A stretch of DNA of 64,000 nt from Melampsora larici-populina 98AG31 (GCF_000204055.1 NW_006768829.1:111663-175662); one strand, 5' to 3'. Counted from the first letter of the stretch, positions 19,731-32,631 are shown. Made by a program: numbers and translations. The notes: generated from the sequence alone by a model not told the origin.

Positions 19731-22700
19731 TTGTGTGGGATGTAGTGAGGCCCAAGAATACAGCTGCTTGTGTACTCAACACCAAACCCTCCCAGTCAAT
19801 GCCAGGAGGCTCTTGGAAAATGAGATTGTGTTGCCCTGGCATAATTTGACAGGCCATTGTGGGGACCTACAAACCTGAAGAACATAAGCAGCACACTGTA
19901 TCTCACTTGGATGGAGCAAGTCTCTGACCTTTTCAACTTTATAATCTACTTGGTTTGCAGGATTTTGCTGTGTATATACCAAGTTGTCCAAGGATAAAAG
20001 ACCTGACTTGTCAATGACATCATTGAATACAGACTTGCCTGGCATCTCTGGGGAAGTTGTTTGTGGAGCATCCTCTTGGGAAGATAGAAGGGTATCATCA
20101 TGGTCCACAGGGGTTTCATTGGGCATTGCACCTGAGTTCTTGTGGTGTATGAGGGTGTGTAAAAAGTTCATCCTGCTTTTGATTTGTTCATCCCAATGTT
20201 TTTTGGCACTATTCCCAAAGAAATCCAGTGTGATTTGATGAGAGCTGACATAAAACCCATTTGGGTATAGGCCATGTGAGATTTCTTGAGTGTTTACTAT
20301 GGTTGAAGCTTAAAATCATTGCACAAAGGCAATTAACTCAACATGAGTGCCTCTTCTTGTTGTTGTCCAAGAGAAAACACCACCAACCTCCTCAAATATT
20401 CATGCTTCCCAATCAGCCTCGCCACTTGAGCAGCTTTCAGCCAACCAGCCAAAGCTCTTAAAAATAGATCACTTTTGCTTGGAACCTGTGCCAAGTTTCA
20501 TTTGAATGGAAAAGGTCTGGATGATTCAATGACAGGAATGTCACCATAAATTCTTTGGGGGTACTATCCCCAAGTGAATTCATGAATTCACATATTGAAA
20601 AGTTTGAGTTACTGTCTTTGGGATTGGTGGATTTGACATGATCACAGGGTATGATGGGATACAATCAGGTAAATATAGGATTCTTCAAGTCACAATCAAA
20701 GCCTCTAATGGGAGGGCCACCAAAGAAAGAAATGCAACCTGAATTATTACCACACCTGAACCATGTCCAATTTGTGCTTCACAAAGTCAGCACCCCACTG
20801 GTAACTCCTTTACCATGGTCATGCTTGCTGATTAAATTCACGTGAATCCCTTGCAGACAACTCAACCATGTGCTTCTGAAGTGCTAAAACACATTTGGAT
20901 TGTGTCTTTGGCCATTGATCACATCCAAATGCATGGGTGAAAGCTATTCATGTGATACATATCAGGCTATTCACATTTGAATTCTTGATTGCCAAACATC
21001 CAATAAGTCAATCTAAATGATCCCTGGGCCCAATGAGTCTGGTAGCTCTAAACCTATAACTTGTCTTCACTGATGAACACACAATTAGAGTATTTCCCAG
21101 GAGAGTCCCAAGGGTAACACATCTTGTGTTTTGTCCCCAAGAGTTAGATACACTTACATATATATATATAGTAGGTGTGCATTGTTCTGTTCAGATTAGA
21201 GCTCATCAAATCTACTAATCTACTTCCTCAATAGCCATGAGCATGAATCAACCCAACACCCCCAATCCTGATCAGCACACAGCTGTTTCAAACATCTTAG
21301 GTGCCATCCAAGCTGAAGGCTTGACAGTCACATTATTGCTTTTTTCTCTAGAGTCAGTAAAACCACGGCCACTCAAATTAGAACCTCCTTTGCTCATTGA
21401 TAGAGTTAATCACATTTTTCATTGCATGGAAATTCAAGGAATTTCAGCATTCCAGTCCCTTCATTGTTTTTTTTTGACTTCACCAATCTGGAGTTCAGGA
21501 CTTATTGTAGACACTGACAGGGAGAGAACAGAGAGTCCCAAGCCAGTATTTGAATGGTTCTCAACAGGATGAACAGGCTGCTATACACCAATGGCGTGGG
21601 ACACCACTTTTATACAGAGTATATTGAAGGCCAGGTGAGCACACATCTAACTCTGTTTGATGTAATCAGATTTGTGTCCATTGTGCTGAAGCAGTAGGCC
21701 AAGAGGTCTGGCTTGTAATGTGTTATTGTGAGTACATTTGCTCAGTGCAAACTGCTTTTTAATCACATGGCTTTTGGGTTTGACCACAAGGATTCTGACA
21801 TGTAGCATCTAAATTTCATCATCCCGCTTGGGCCTTGAGTTTAGCCCTAAATGCATGATTTGAGATTAATTTTTGTGGATTTGTGGTAGTGAGAAGCCAA
21901 GAGTGGCAAAATATAGAAGGGAAGGGTGTGCTTCTTGTTCATTGGAAACTAAGAGAGCCTTCATCAGTGAGATTGGCAAGTATGTGAAATGCAATAATTT
22001 GCAAAAAAATCCAACAGAACTCATGCCAAGATTCCAACTTTGGGTGTAAGTCCTAAGTCCCATGCTGGAGTTGGTGGTTAGGTCCAGCTGGGGAATTAGT
22101 TAAGTTCCTCACCAACATGACACTGATGTGGCTGTTGGTTTGAACATTGAGATGATCCTAGGTGGCACCTGATAGCCAAATGGGTGGCTGACCAGGCTTT
22201 GTACAAAGTAAGTACCTGGCCAGTGGCAAGGACCAAGAGATCTTACTTTTTCCTGTCTGGGCCTGGTTTTTCATGTGGTAAAACCCAAAGCCTGTGTAGA
22301 GCTTACACCCAACATGGCTCTCCTGGTGTGAGATTTAATAGGGGAAAAAAGGACTCAATGAAAAAGTTTTGCAGCAGAAGACTTTTCCAATCCCTACTTG
22401 GGGAAATTCAAGTCCTGCTGCTTCTGAGTAAAACCCTCAACTCAAATCATCCATATCTGGAGCTGTTCTCAAGTTTTCATTGATGCCCAAAAATGCAAGC
22501 AGATCTTTGATTTTCAAAAATCCAAAGCAGAGGTCAAATGAGATTGTTGTATGTAAAAATCAAAAAGACACAATTTGGACAACAGTAGAATCTTGAGAAG
22601 GGTTCAAGATAAGGAAGATCTGAATAGAGAGTCTTGCCCGGAAGAGGCAAGACTTCCATTACTCATGAGGAAATTTGAAAACCTTTTGTGTAGCAAAAGT

Positions 22701-24574
22701 TTTTCATTCCTTTCTTCCCCTATGTATCAAGACTCACAACCTCTAACGCCAGGAGAGCCACATTGCGCGTTGTAAAGTCCCTACGCAGGCTTTGGGTTTG
22801 ACCGTATGTGAGGGATTTTGTTAAGTTTGGTAAATGGATACTTTGAAAATAAAGACTTTGAGTAAAGTGATTGAAGATTTGATTTTTCCTTCCAATCTCC
22901 ATTCATGAAATTGATATCCAAAATGTAATACCGAATTCCAAAAAAAAAGATCATCAAATCATTTATGGACAACCTTTTATGTATCCCTTCAGATTGAATT
23001 TGGAAGCAGAGGTAAAAGAAAAACAGCAGGGAAGATTTTTTTGATGATTTGATCTTTGTATTCCTCGTTCGGAAATAATGCATGTATGTACATACCTAAA
23101 AAAGTAAAAGTCAACAAAACAAAGGAAATTTATCTCAAGGATCATCAATTGTTTGCTATTGTTCGCCAGAACACAAAAAATAACTTGATGCCTTTTACTT
23201 TACCCGTACATATTTTAAAACTCAAGCAAAACCAACTTTTCACAAACCCATCGTCAGATCTCTATGATATGTCATACAAACTAACCAACACGTTCTATTG
23301 AATTCTTCTCCACTTTTATTTCAGAGAGACAGACAGAGAAACAGAGAGGGGTACAAGTTATGGATCGATTGAAGATTGATCATTCAAGTTTATCTTTCCA
23401 TTCATCATTTCTTGGCATACAATACAACATACACTTTGATCCGTTTATCAAACCGAGTTTTTTTTGTCAGTCGTGAATCGTCCTATGTGTTTCTTTGTTG
23501 GATCATGTGAGTGCATACACTTCAAGCGATGTCGCCAAGACCAACTGCAAGACTCGATTCATTGTTTCACGCAGTCAGATGAGGCAATTTTAAAAGATAA
23601 CAGAAGACATGTCATCCAAGGAAAGACACAAGTCTGAAAATAACGTTAAGTATATTCTTTGAAACCGGTTTTGAATAGAATTTCTCAAAAAAGAAGTTTT
23701 AGGTATAGATAAGGAATTTTTTTTTCTCATGATAAGAACTTTGGTTTTGTAACTTTGAAGATGAGCTTGACTTTTTTTTGGGGGGGGACAAGGTATAGGT
23801 CGAGGAATTGCCTTTGTGTGATACAAGACTTCGAATGAAGTTTCAAGGATTTCGGAAGAAAGTGTGTTGAGCTTGAGATCATTAAATAACTAAAACTCAG
23901 CTGATCATTTAAACTTGTTATATAGTACAACTCGAATCCTTTTCCCGTATTACATTTGATCCATCCATTTTTTTCTTTGATTCTATATCAATCTGATTTT
24001 GATTTTAACAAAGGAGATACGTAGATAGATAGATAGGAAATTCTATAAAACTTTCATTAGAGTGAAGGTCAAGACTGGTTTCCTAGCTGAAGACTCTAAA
24101 CCGTAACGTAAAAGAGATCGATCGATTCAAAAGCTCTATAGTAACATACTCATGAGTCTTGCTTAAAAGATCTTTTAAAACACAGATCATAGATAGCTGA
24201 GAATCGGGATCATTCTTACACACTTTTCTTGAGAACTTATCTTGGTTTTCTGTTTGTAGATTTCTTGACTTTTCATCATTTCTTGATTGATCAAACCCAA
24301 ACAGATCCATTCTTTTCTTTTTACGTATAAGTTTATCACTCCTATTTCTAAATAGGTTTTCTTGGAATATATATATTGGTTGAATGCGTCATCCTTTAAA
24401 GAATCTATAGATTCCCTTTTTATATATCGTCTAGATTTCTTTCTATTCAACTTTCGCTGGTACGAGATCACGAGTCTTTTAAGTAAAGAAGGAAATCAAG
24501 TAAATTCAATTGAATACCAAAAGAACCAACCCGTTAAACCAAGTCAACAACACACGCACACATACACAAGATCA
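19731..24574. other. gene-poor region upstream of the kinase gene
   Basis: About 4.8 kb in which only one weak gene-like frame (21237-21572) was found. Other open frames are short, start at TTG or GTG, or lie in low-complexity sequence. A TATA run sits at about 21158-21172. The last 1.3 kb is AT-rich and probably holds the kinase gene's promoter. No tRNA, rRNA or CRISPR-like structure was seen. Confidence 0.5.
21237..21572 (+). CDS. hypothetical short protein or gene fragment
   Basis: The 111-residue frame starts with ATGAGCATG about 65 bp after an alternating TA run that could be a TATA box, and ends in TGA. Its N-terminal part (NILGAIQAEGLTVTLLLFSL) reads like a short amphipathic helix. 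From memory it resembles the start of multicopy rust proteins associated with mobile elements; this is weak evidence. The rest has no recognisable domain. There are no clear introns and no continuation downstream. It may be the first exon of a decayed repeat-family gene, or chance. Confidence 0.25.
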   Translation: MSMNQPNTPNPDQHTAVSNILGAIQAEGLTVTLLLFSLESVKPRPLKLEPPLLIDRVNHIFHCMEIQGISAFQSLHCFFLTSPIWSSGLIVDTDRERTESPKPVFEWFSTG

Positions 24575-24657
24575 GTAAGTTTTCAATCTCTTTTTGAAAT
24601 TGTTCGCTTTTCTTGTTCTGATTCTAGAGTTGTTTGGTTTTGATTTTGATTTTATAG
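24575..24657 (+). other. 5' untranslated intron of the kinase gene
   Basis: A GTAAGT donor (after aagatca) and a TTTTATAG acceptor bound 83 bases. Three bases later comes the ATG of the kinase model at 24661. An intron just before the start codon is common in basidiomycetes. Confidence 0.6.
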
Positions 24658-24660
24658 AAA

Positions 24661-27600
24661 ATGAAACGAAAACTTTCATTGATTTCGATTAAAAGAAAGA
24701 TAAGTAAAGTGTTTGAAAGAAGATCACATTCGAATTTAAAATTTCAAGTTACAAAACAAGATGAGAATGATGAGAAAAGTCAAGATGAGTTTGATCATGA
24801 TCAAGAAACTGATTTTCAAAGGTGAGTGAATTGAGGTTTTTTCATTACTCGAAGTTAGGGTTGTTTATTGAAACTCGAGTGCTTCGAAATACCTTGGAAA
24901 AGGAAAAGAGAGAATTATTAACGGATTTGATTTTGATTTTCTTTTTCTTTTCCTTTTTCTATTGATTTCTTGGTTTGTGGTTTTGGTTTTGGTTTGGGTT
25001 GTATGGATTGTGATGACATCATCATCATCATCATCATCATCATAATAAACCTAAATATTGATCAACATGATTGATGAATAAAATAACAAACAAACTAAAC
25101 TCAAACCCAAACCCAAATGAACTGAACTGATGACTGATTTACTGATTACACTTGATTACTGTACTGAACCCAACGGACGGACGAAACCTGAAATCGATTT
25201 GACTGTTTGATTTGAAATTTCACTTTGGATGGTTTGACTTTGAAAAGAGAAAAACTGAAATTATTAAAATTTAAAAATCAACCAAAATCAAAATTAAAAT
25301 CAAAATCAAAAGAATCGATTCAAAATCAACAAGAGAATAGTCAACAAGGAAATCGAACCACTGGTCATCAGATCATTAGTCTTCGAGATTTAAATCCAAG
25401 TTTGATTGAAAAGATAGGATTTTTAATTAAAGTATTATCTCGACTTTATCAATTTATGATTGTAACCGATTCACTTCATCAACATAACAACAACAACACT
25501 AACACTACTACTACTACTACTACTATTACCATCACTCTTATCAATCATCAATCATCAAATCAAAATCAAAATCAATCATCATTCTCTTCTTTACCTCCTT
25601 TACCATCATCATCAAATCATCAACTCAATCCAATCACTACTCATCAAATTCATCTCAATCTAAACCATCAAATCATGTCTCAACCAAATCCATCATCAAC
25701 TGAAACTCCAACCATTGATCATAACTTGTTAATCTTACCCAACTCAAATTCAAATTCAACTGTACCTTCAACTTGTTCTTCTTCTATCACTTCTAATTCT
25801 AATTCTTCTACTTCTTCTCCACTACAATTACCTTCTTTAATCAATCTACAACCCATCACAAAACCTGAATCTCCTCATTCTCCCAATCCTCAATCTACTC
25901 TTCCTCATCCTCATCCTCAAGATTCAAACTGTATGAATTTAACTTTAGATCACTCACTCTTAACTAACAATCTAACTATCAACAATGAACAAGATCATAA
26001 CTCTCCTACTGTTGCAGATTGGTTAGAAGGTACTTCTACTCATCACAACAACCATTCTCAAAGTACTCCTACCTTGGTCTCTCCGATTGATTCTTCTCCT
26101 CCTTTTGAGATCTTAGACCCTCTCAATCAACTCTCTTTACATTCTTCTTCTCTTACTCCTCGTCAAGCTTCAATCAAACTTGAAGTAGATCAATCTAATC
26201 TTCAGCAAATCAATAACAACCAAGCTACTCTTGATCAAATCAACAACAACAATCAAACTACTCTCACTCCAGCCATGACGGTTCCTATTGCTAAACACAT
26301 CATCGCGACTCAGCAACCGAATCAACTTGAAACTGAACCGATTTATCATCATCTATTAAGTTCAGATCCAAATTCAATTCATACTCTCAATGAATCTAAA
26401 ATCATCATCAATCCCAACAACCAACCTATTCTTCAATCGATTATCACTCCTACCAATCAAACTCCTACTCAAAACTTACATACTACCTTTGCATCTCCTA
26501 CTCGGGGTACAAGTCCAAGATCACATTCTGCATTAGGTTCACATGCTCCTAAACTAGCTCCTACGACTAAACTAGATGTGGCTACCAAACCTGCTGAAGC
26601 ACAAACCGTTCTGAGTTCCTTTTTTTTCTTTCATCTGTTTTCTTACCTATTTCACATCACTGATTCTGTTACGTTTGGTTGAAAATCAATAGAAATCTCA
26701 ACTTCAACCTGAACGTAAAAGTGTATTTGGAAAACTATTTGAAAAACGAGCCCATAGTGGAGACTTAAAAGTAGACAGTAAAGGAGGTATAGGAGGACAT
26801 GGTACGAGTGTAGATGGAGGTAATAGTGGAAATGAAAGTGGAGAGAGTAATAATAAGAAATCGACAATCTTGGGACGTAAGTCGAGTGATAAACGATCAG
26901 ATGGAGGTGGTTCCAATCATGGAGCTGAAACAGGCAATAGTATGATGGGATTCCTTTCACGTCAAGCATCCAATCATTCGGCTGCTGGATCTACTCTTGG
27001 TAACAAACCAAACGGAGCTCAAACAAATAGTAAAATAATCGGTGAAGCTAATAATGGGATCAAAAAGGCAACGGCTCCTGAAGGACTTGCAAGTAAACTT
27101 TTGAATGCAAGTGTTCGGACTACAGCTAATGAAAAACCAACGAATCCAGAAGAAAAAGTCGTTGTTTTATCATCATCATCTAAATTAAGAGAAATGGTAG
27201 GAGGCAAGTTGGGAAGAAAACCATCCTCTTCATCAAAAGGAGCCAGATCGGAAGATGGTAAATCAGAATCACAAGCCGGTACAAGTACCTTATTGAAAAA
27301 GTATGGTGTATGTGAAAAAGCAGCGATTGGAAAAGGTGCTACGGCTGTGGTTCGATTGGCACATAAATGGGATAGAGGAACTGATAAGCTTTATGCGGTT
27401 AAAGAGTTTCGTAAACGTAGAAAGAATGAAAGTGAAAAGGAATATGTTAAGAAATTGACGAGCGAGTTTTGTATCTCTTCTACTCTGTTAGTAATCCATT
27501 CATTCTTTCACAATTCTCGATAATTCAAAAACTAATCAACCTTTTTGTCTTTCTTCTGACTTGATGTTTTTATAATTTAAAGTCATCATGAAAACATAGT

Positions 27601-28299
27601 AGAGACTGTTGATTTAGTACAAGATGAAAATCAACATTGGTGTGAAGTGATGGAATATTGTCCAGGAGGAGATTTATATGCAGCTATCAAAAGAGGATCG
27701 ATGAACCAATTAGAGATTCATTCATACTTTAAACAAATCTTATTAGGTGTAGATTATTTACATCGAATGGGAGTGGCTCATCGGGATATCAAACCGGAGA
27801 ATTTGTTGTTGGATGGAAAGGGGAAGATCAAGATTACTGATTTTGGGGTTTCGGATGTCTTTAGAATGTGTTGGGAAAAATCGACTCATCTTAGTAAAGG
27901 TCTTTGTGGTTCTGAACCTTATTTACGTAAGTTGTCTTTTCCCAACGAAACAAAAACCCTGTTCATCAATCTAATCTGTTTGTTTTATTTGTAGCCAAAG
28001 AAATGTTTGAAAGAAAAGAATATGATGCAAGATTAGTAGACGTTTGGGCATGTGGAATAGTTTATTACTGTTGTTGTATGCAAGAATTACCATGGAGAGT
28101 AGCCAAGAAGAATGATCCAAGTTTTCAAATTTATTTACAAGCATTCGAATCAGGTACAAACTCACCACCACCGATTTCGAATTTGATTAAAGAATCTAGA
28201 TTGATTATTAAAAAGATTTGGTCACCTGAACCGGAACATCGGGTTTATATTGAGGAAGTCTTGAAGGATTCTTGGGTCGCTTCTTTGGAGGTCTTATAG
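24661..28299 (+). CDS. Ser/Thr protein kinase, Hal4/Sat4 (NPR/Hal5) type
   Basis: The model has five exons: 24661-24821, 25248-26607, 26693-27486, 27583-27926 and 27995-28299. The phases agree and give 987 residues. About 700 residues before the kinase domain are low complexity (Asn, Gln, Thr, Ser, Pro). The kinase domain begins at YGVCEKAAIGKGATAVVRLA (glycine loop) and has the lysine in YAVKEF, the catalytic loop AHRDIKPENLLL, TDFGVSDVF in place of DFG-plain, and the substrate-region block GLCGSEPYLPKEMF. The wording GVAHRDIKPEN with CGSEPYL is typical of fungal Hal4/Sat4 kinases, which stabilise plasma-membrane nutrient and potassium transporters. The model ends soon after the domain, as usual for this group. 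The first exon and the 426-bp first intron are the least certain parts; translation might instead start inside exon 2. Confidence 0.85.
25017..25043 (+). repeat. (CAT)9 microsatellite
   Basis: Nine tandem CAT triplets lie within the proposed first coding intron of the kinase gene. Confidence 0.95.
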
Positions 28300-28616
28300 A
28301 GGTATAGATAGAAGGTGCCAGATGAGGGGGGTTCGTCTTTTTGATAAATATTGAGGGTTTTTTGCGTGGATCTTGATTTGGTTTTTTACAACTTTTTTAT
28401 TTTGACTTTTTATTTCCTCGCTTCTTTATCTTTTAAAACTTTTCTCATTTTTTTTGGTTGATTGAATATGTGATTTATCTTCGTATTTTCATCTTTTTCA
28501 TTTACATCTTTACATCTTTACATTTTTACATTCACATGATCTTTTTTAATTTCTTTTTTTGTTTTTTTTGTGGAAGTGTTTTCTTTTTTTAAAAAATTCT
28601 TTTCTTTTCTTATCTT

Positions 28617-28745
28617 TGAGTGTTTAAGTGTTAGATTGTTTAAGTGTTAGATTGTTTGATTGATTGTTTCAGTGTTTACTTGAGTGTTTGAGTGTTTACT
28701 TGAGTGTTTGAGTGTTTACTTGAGTGTTTGAGTGTTTGAGTGTTT
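28617..28745 (+). repeat. minisatellite downstream of the kinase gene
   Basis: Tandem variants of tgagtgtttgagtgtttact, about 20 bp each, are preceded by related gtttaagtgttagatt units. It starts about 320 bp after the kinase stop codon. Confidence 0.85.
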
Positions 28746-29996
28746 TCATTTTTTGTAGTTGATGAGAGTCAAAGTTAGTAAAGTAGTAGAAAGAAAATTT
28801 TATAAGTTCTTAATGAAAAACCTCTTGGGAGTCTCATTCTCTTTTGTCTCTCTGTGTGTGTGTGTTCATTTTTTTTTGATTGGGGTTCTACGTCTTATGT
28901 TTCTTATTAAAAGTAGTCATCAATATAAAAAATCAAAACTTATTTGTGTTGTGTCTGTGTTGTGTCTGTGTGTTGTCTTGTGTCTTGTGTGTTAGTGTGT
29001 TGTGTGTTAGTGTGATTTTTTTCTTTATTTTTTATCAAGTTGTGAATTTTCTTCTTGTGTTTTTTTCTTTCTCTTGTTTTTTTGTCTTCTTATTGGCATA
29101 TTTTTTTGATATACAATAAAAAAAATTAATTTTTTTTTATCTTGTGAAAAAAATGGTTTTTACTTCTCCCCCCCAAAAAAAACACACACACATTTGTTTT
29201 GGGTTAAGTTGGGGTTTTGTAGTACAGAGTCAGTTTACTAGTTTACTAGTACTGGTGCATGAGGGAAAGGGATTTTGATTTTTTGGTATGGTGTGTTAGT
29301 GGAGGATGAATTTGATATTATGTGTCAACTGTGTTGTATGTGTGTGTTTGTAAATGAAATATGATATTCATTCTTTTATTAAGTTTGTTGATGGGTTGTT
29401 CAATCTGTATATATTTTTTTGATTACATCTGAAACTTTTTAATAAATCATCACCAAAATCATCATCAAGATTTATCTTTTATTACACTAAATTACAAAAT
29501 GAATAAAACCAAAAGTTTTTTTTCTTTCAAAGATTGAATTATTATGGCTTCAGTGTATGGCTGACATGAATTTGGTAAAAAAAAGTAAATGTATACTGGT
29601 TGGAGTCGACTGGTAAGGAAGGTCTTGTGTAATAGATCATCTGTAGAAAATTGTTTGTTTTTGTTTTGGTTTGTTTTTGAAAAGGACCTAGATGTTTGAT
29701 ATGGTAAAGTTTGGTTGGAAGTTTGGGGAAATGATATTACCTGATATAAGATGTAAAATCACTTAAACTTCAAATAATTCTTAACTCCATAAGAAAAAGT
29801 TTTTTTGATCAGTATTATTGTCTATTACAAGGACAGTTTTTGAAGAGTTTGTGAAATATAAGATTGGAGGTCTGTCTAGAAATTATAGGGGTTTTAACTT
29901 TGAGAATAATTGAGATCCATACAGATGGAAAATAGATTTTTAATTTCTATGGAGAGTTTTTTTTTATTTTGAGACCCTTGAATGGTGACAAAAACA

Positions 29997-30130
29997 GCCA
30001 GTCTCAAAGCAAACCCGGTACACCCAGTCAGTTGCTTTTTGGGGTGGTAACTTTGTGTATTGAGTTGAGATTTTTGACACCTCCCAGCCAAAAAGACAAC
30101 CAGGTGTACCAGGTTTGCTTTGAGACTGGC
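29997..30130. repeat. foldback MITE, family 1, copy A (134 bp)
   Basis: The ends are a perfect inverted repeat, gccagtctcaaagcaaac, and the similarity continues imperfectly over about 50 bases per arm, leaving a small loop near 30060. The element has no coding capacity. No target duplication was found. Confidence 0.75.
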
Positions 30131-30237
30131 TTATAATGTATTCAAGTTTGATGAAATCCAGTAAAAAAAATCTACTGAAAATCTAACAAAATCCAGTTTC
30201 AATCCATCATACCTCACTTTGCATTTTCAACAGCACA

Positions 30238-30348
30238 CACCATGCCCGTGTGGTGTTTGCTCATCAATGAGCACACACAAGTCGCCTTTGTGCCTCAAAG
30301 GCTGTCCGTGTGCTCTTTTTGTTGGGCAAGTGCCACAAGGACATGGTG
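30238..30348. repeat. foldback MITE, family 2, copy A (111 bp)
   Basis: The ends are caccatgcccgtgtgg and its inverted partner (...acatggtg). The arms pair over about 50 bases with mismatches. It has the same length and closely related ends as 30546-30656. Confidence 0.75.
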
Positions 30349-30545
30349 TCATGTGGTGAGTTCATTATTTGTCTTTCAATGTCATACCATTCATTGATTT
30401 CTGCTCATATTTTTCCTGCAAGGCCTTATGAGAAATCTTACAAAGAATCTTATAAGTGATCTACTAAACAAGTTTTGTAGACTTACCAAAAGGGCTGGAA
30501 TTGATTTGAAGAAGTCAGTCATTGTTGAAATTTGTTAAAAATCTT

Positions 30546-30656
30546 CACCGTGTCCGTGTAGGGTTTGTTTGTCAAGAAGCGCACACTGACTCCCTTTGAG
30601 GTAGAAAGGAAAGTCGTGTGCGCTCGTTGACAAGCGAACACTACCCGGACACGGTG
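30546..30656. repeat. foldback MITE, family 2, copy B (111 bp)
   Basis: The ends are caccgtgtccgtgtag and ...ctacccggacacggtg, pairing over about 50 bases per arm. It is exactly as long as copy A, 198 bp to its left. A possible 3-bp duplication (ctt) flanks it; copy A shows none. Confidence 0.8.
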
Positions 30657-32282
30657 CTTGATTGTAAATTCAAAACCAAATGCACAGAAACAAACAAAAA
30701 AATAAAACATTTGAATTGTCTTGTTGAATTGTTATCCAACATACACAGGTACCTCATTGTCAACTTCCAAGCAAGTTTAGTAAGCTTTCTTGATGTGCTC
30801 CTCAACAATTCCAACACAGAAACCAGTCCATTGACACTGCAAATATAATATGTTTCTCCAAAGTGAAAAATGATTAAATTCAATCCAGATTTTTGTGCAT
30901 TAATTCTGCATGATTGATCATTTTGTGCATCAAATGCAATCATTTTTCACCTTGGAGAAATGCATTCATCTCTACTATACGGGTAAGTACTAGGTTACAA
31001 GTCTTTCTTGTCTATTTATTGGTCTCTCAGCCTTATGCTACCCTAACCTAGTTTATACTAAGTTGAGAGTAGTGTGGGGGGGCCTTGAGCTGGGATTGGG
31101 ACTGGGGGGCCACTCCAGGGCTTACATTTGAAGCCCTGAGTGGTCTAAACCCTGGTCCGCTCAGTGCTCTAAAACTACATAAAGTGCCTGAAAGTGTACC
31201 AGAGAGTCCTGTCCTAGCCTAGGGATGGTGGGTGGGTGCTAAAGATTGACTCTTTCCAGCTGCCAAACGACTTGAAGAGACTTGTTGCTATATTGTCAAC
31301 TGGTACAGGTAAGGATCAGTGAGAAGGAGAGGAGGAAAATTTTCCTCTTCTTCTCTTCTGTGTACTTACCCTGCAACTATGTCACGTATGTAATGTTGCA
31401 TGTGCACCTAGCCTTCCCTTACCCTCCTAGCAACAATGGAAATCACTTATCATGTTGTGTCTTTGGTGGGAAGTAACCATTATATTGGCAGTGTGAGATA
31501 TCTTGTATACATCACTGGAATATTCATATCTAGCTGAAATTGGATCATGTTCAAAGGAATACTGACTACAACTGGTTATGAGGTGAGCTGGTGAGCTGGA
31601 TAAAGTGTGATCTCTATCATTTCAAGAATCTCATCAAGTCATTTTAATCCTTCCTGAGGATATGTAATGATGTAAGGTGTTTCCACTGATCACTTTTAAG
31701 ATACAACAGTATTAACATATTTGTTCAAAAAGCTTCACATGTAAACTTTTGGCAACCTATGAATACATTGCCAATGAACATTGATATATAGGTAGCAAGT
31801 GAGATGTAGTAAGACAAGATGTCCTACACCACAGCACAACTTTTACTCACAACCACTAGACTTGGCCATTGATATATTGACATATGTGTTTAGGCCTTGT
31901 GAGTATATATGTTTGTACATCTCAATGCTTCTGAAATTCACTGTTTGTTTCCCTGAACCAAGAGGTCTGAATCTAGGCCAGCTGTGCCCAGGGATGGTTT
32001 TGATGTCAGAAAGTATAAGAGAGATGATAGATGCCATGGTAATAGTATCTTCACAGCATATCAAACTATTCAATTGTGAGCTTGCTAAACAACATAGTAA
32101 GAAACATAGATTGGATGTCTATTGTAGCCATAGTTTTTGTCCAGAACTTTTTGAATAATCACAGTAAAACTGTGGACCTCTATCACTATGTGATAAATGA
32201 TCTTTGTTGTTGTACCTGTATTCACATTTCCATTCCTCTGTGATTATTCAAAAAAAGGTTTTCCAAAGTTTTGGAGAGATGT

Positions 32283-32398
32283 GTTTATGTGGCTCTTGAC
32301 ACTGAGCCGTGAGATGTACTTATGGATTTATACAATAATGTAATATTACATATGTAACTGTTAGCCCGTGGTCGTGTAATCAGGGCTCAGGGCTGACA
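32283..32398 (-). repeat. fragment of a related gypsy LTR end
   Basis: The sequence gctcttgacactgag is followed by a gagatgtact word and ends in tcagggctgaca. The same order is seen in the gypsy LTR at about 10735-10945, but diverged and shortened. It is an old LTR end or part of a solo LTR. A TGTGAGAT at 31494 could be the other end, but no 5-bp duplication supports it. Confidence 0.6.
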
Positions 32399-32472
32399 CC
32401 CTAGATGTGGTCAGGATTTGGCTTAGAGCTCATTGGATTTTGGGTGGTTTTTTGGCAATTTTGGGAACTAAA

Positions 32473-32631
32473 GCCCCTCTCAAACCTGACCTGCTTCCAA
32501 AAATACCTGGTTGACCCAGTTACTTTTTGGCAGTAATGTTTTATATAAAGTTCACATTTGTTGACAGATCCCAGCCAAAAGTCAACTGGGTCAACCAGGT
32601 TTTTTAGAACCATGTCAGGTTTGAGATGGGC
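32473..32631. repeat. foldback MITE, family 1, diverged copy B (about 159 bp)
   Basis: The left arm gcccctctcaaacctgac pairs with gtcaggtttgagatgggc at the right end, and the inner cctggttgacccagtt pairs with aactgggtcaaccagg. The order of words (CTCAAA, ccagtt, tttttggc) matches copy A at 29997-30130. Confidence 0.7.

Noticed and set aside
28617..28745. CRISPR-like array
   Set aside because: The short repeats have no unique spacers and the genome is eukaryotic; it is a minisatellite.
28759..29119. Hydrophobic plus-strand frames after the kinase gene
   Set aside because: They arise from T-rich and GT-rich low-complexity DNA that encodes Phe, Leu, Val and Cys runs by composition.
31494..32398. 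A complete solo LTR
   Set aside because: The right end matches, but the proposed left end is only a TGTGAGAT word and the 5-bp flanks (ggcag, ccctag) do not match.
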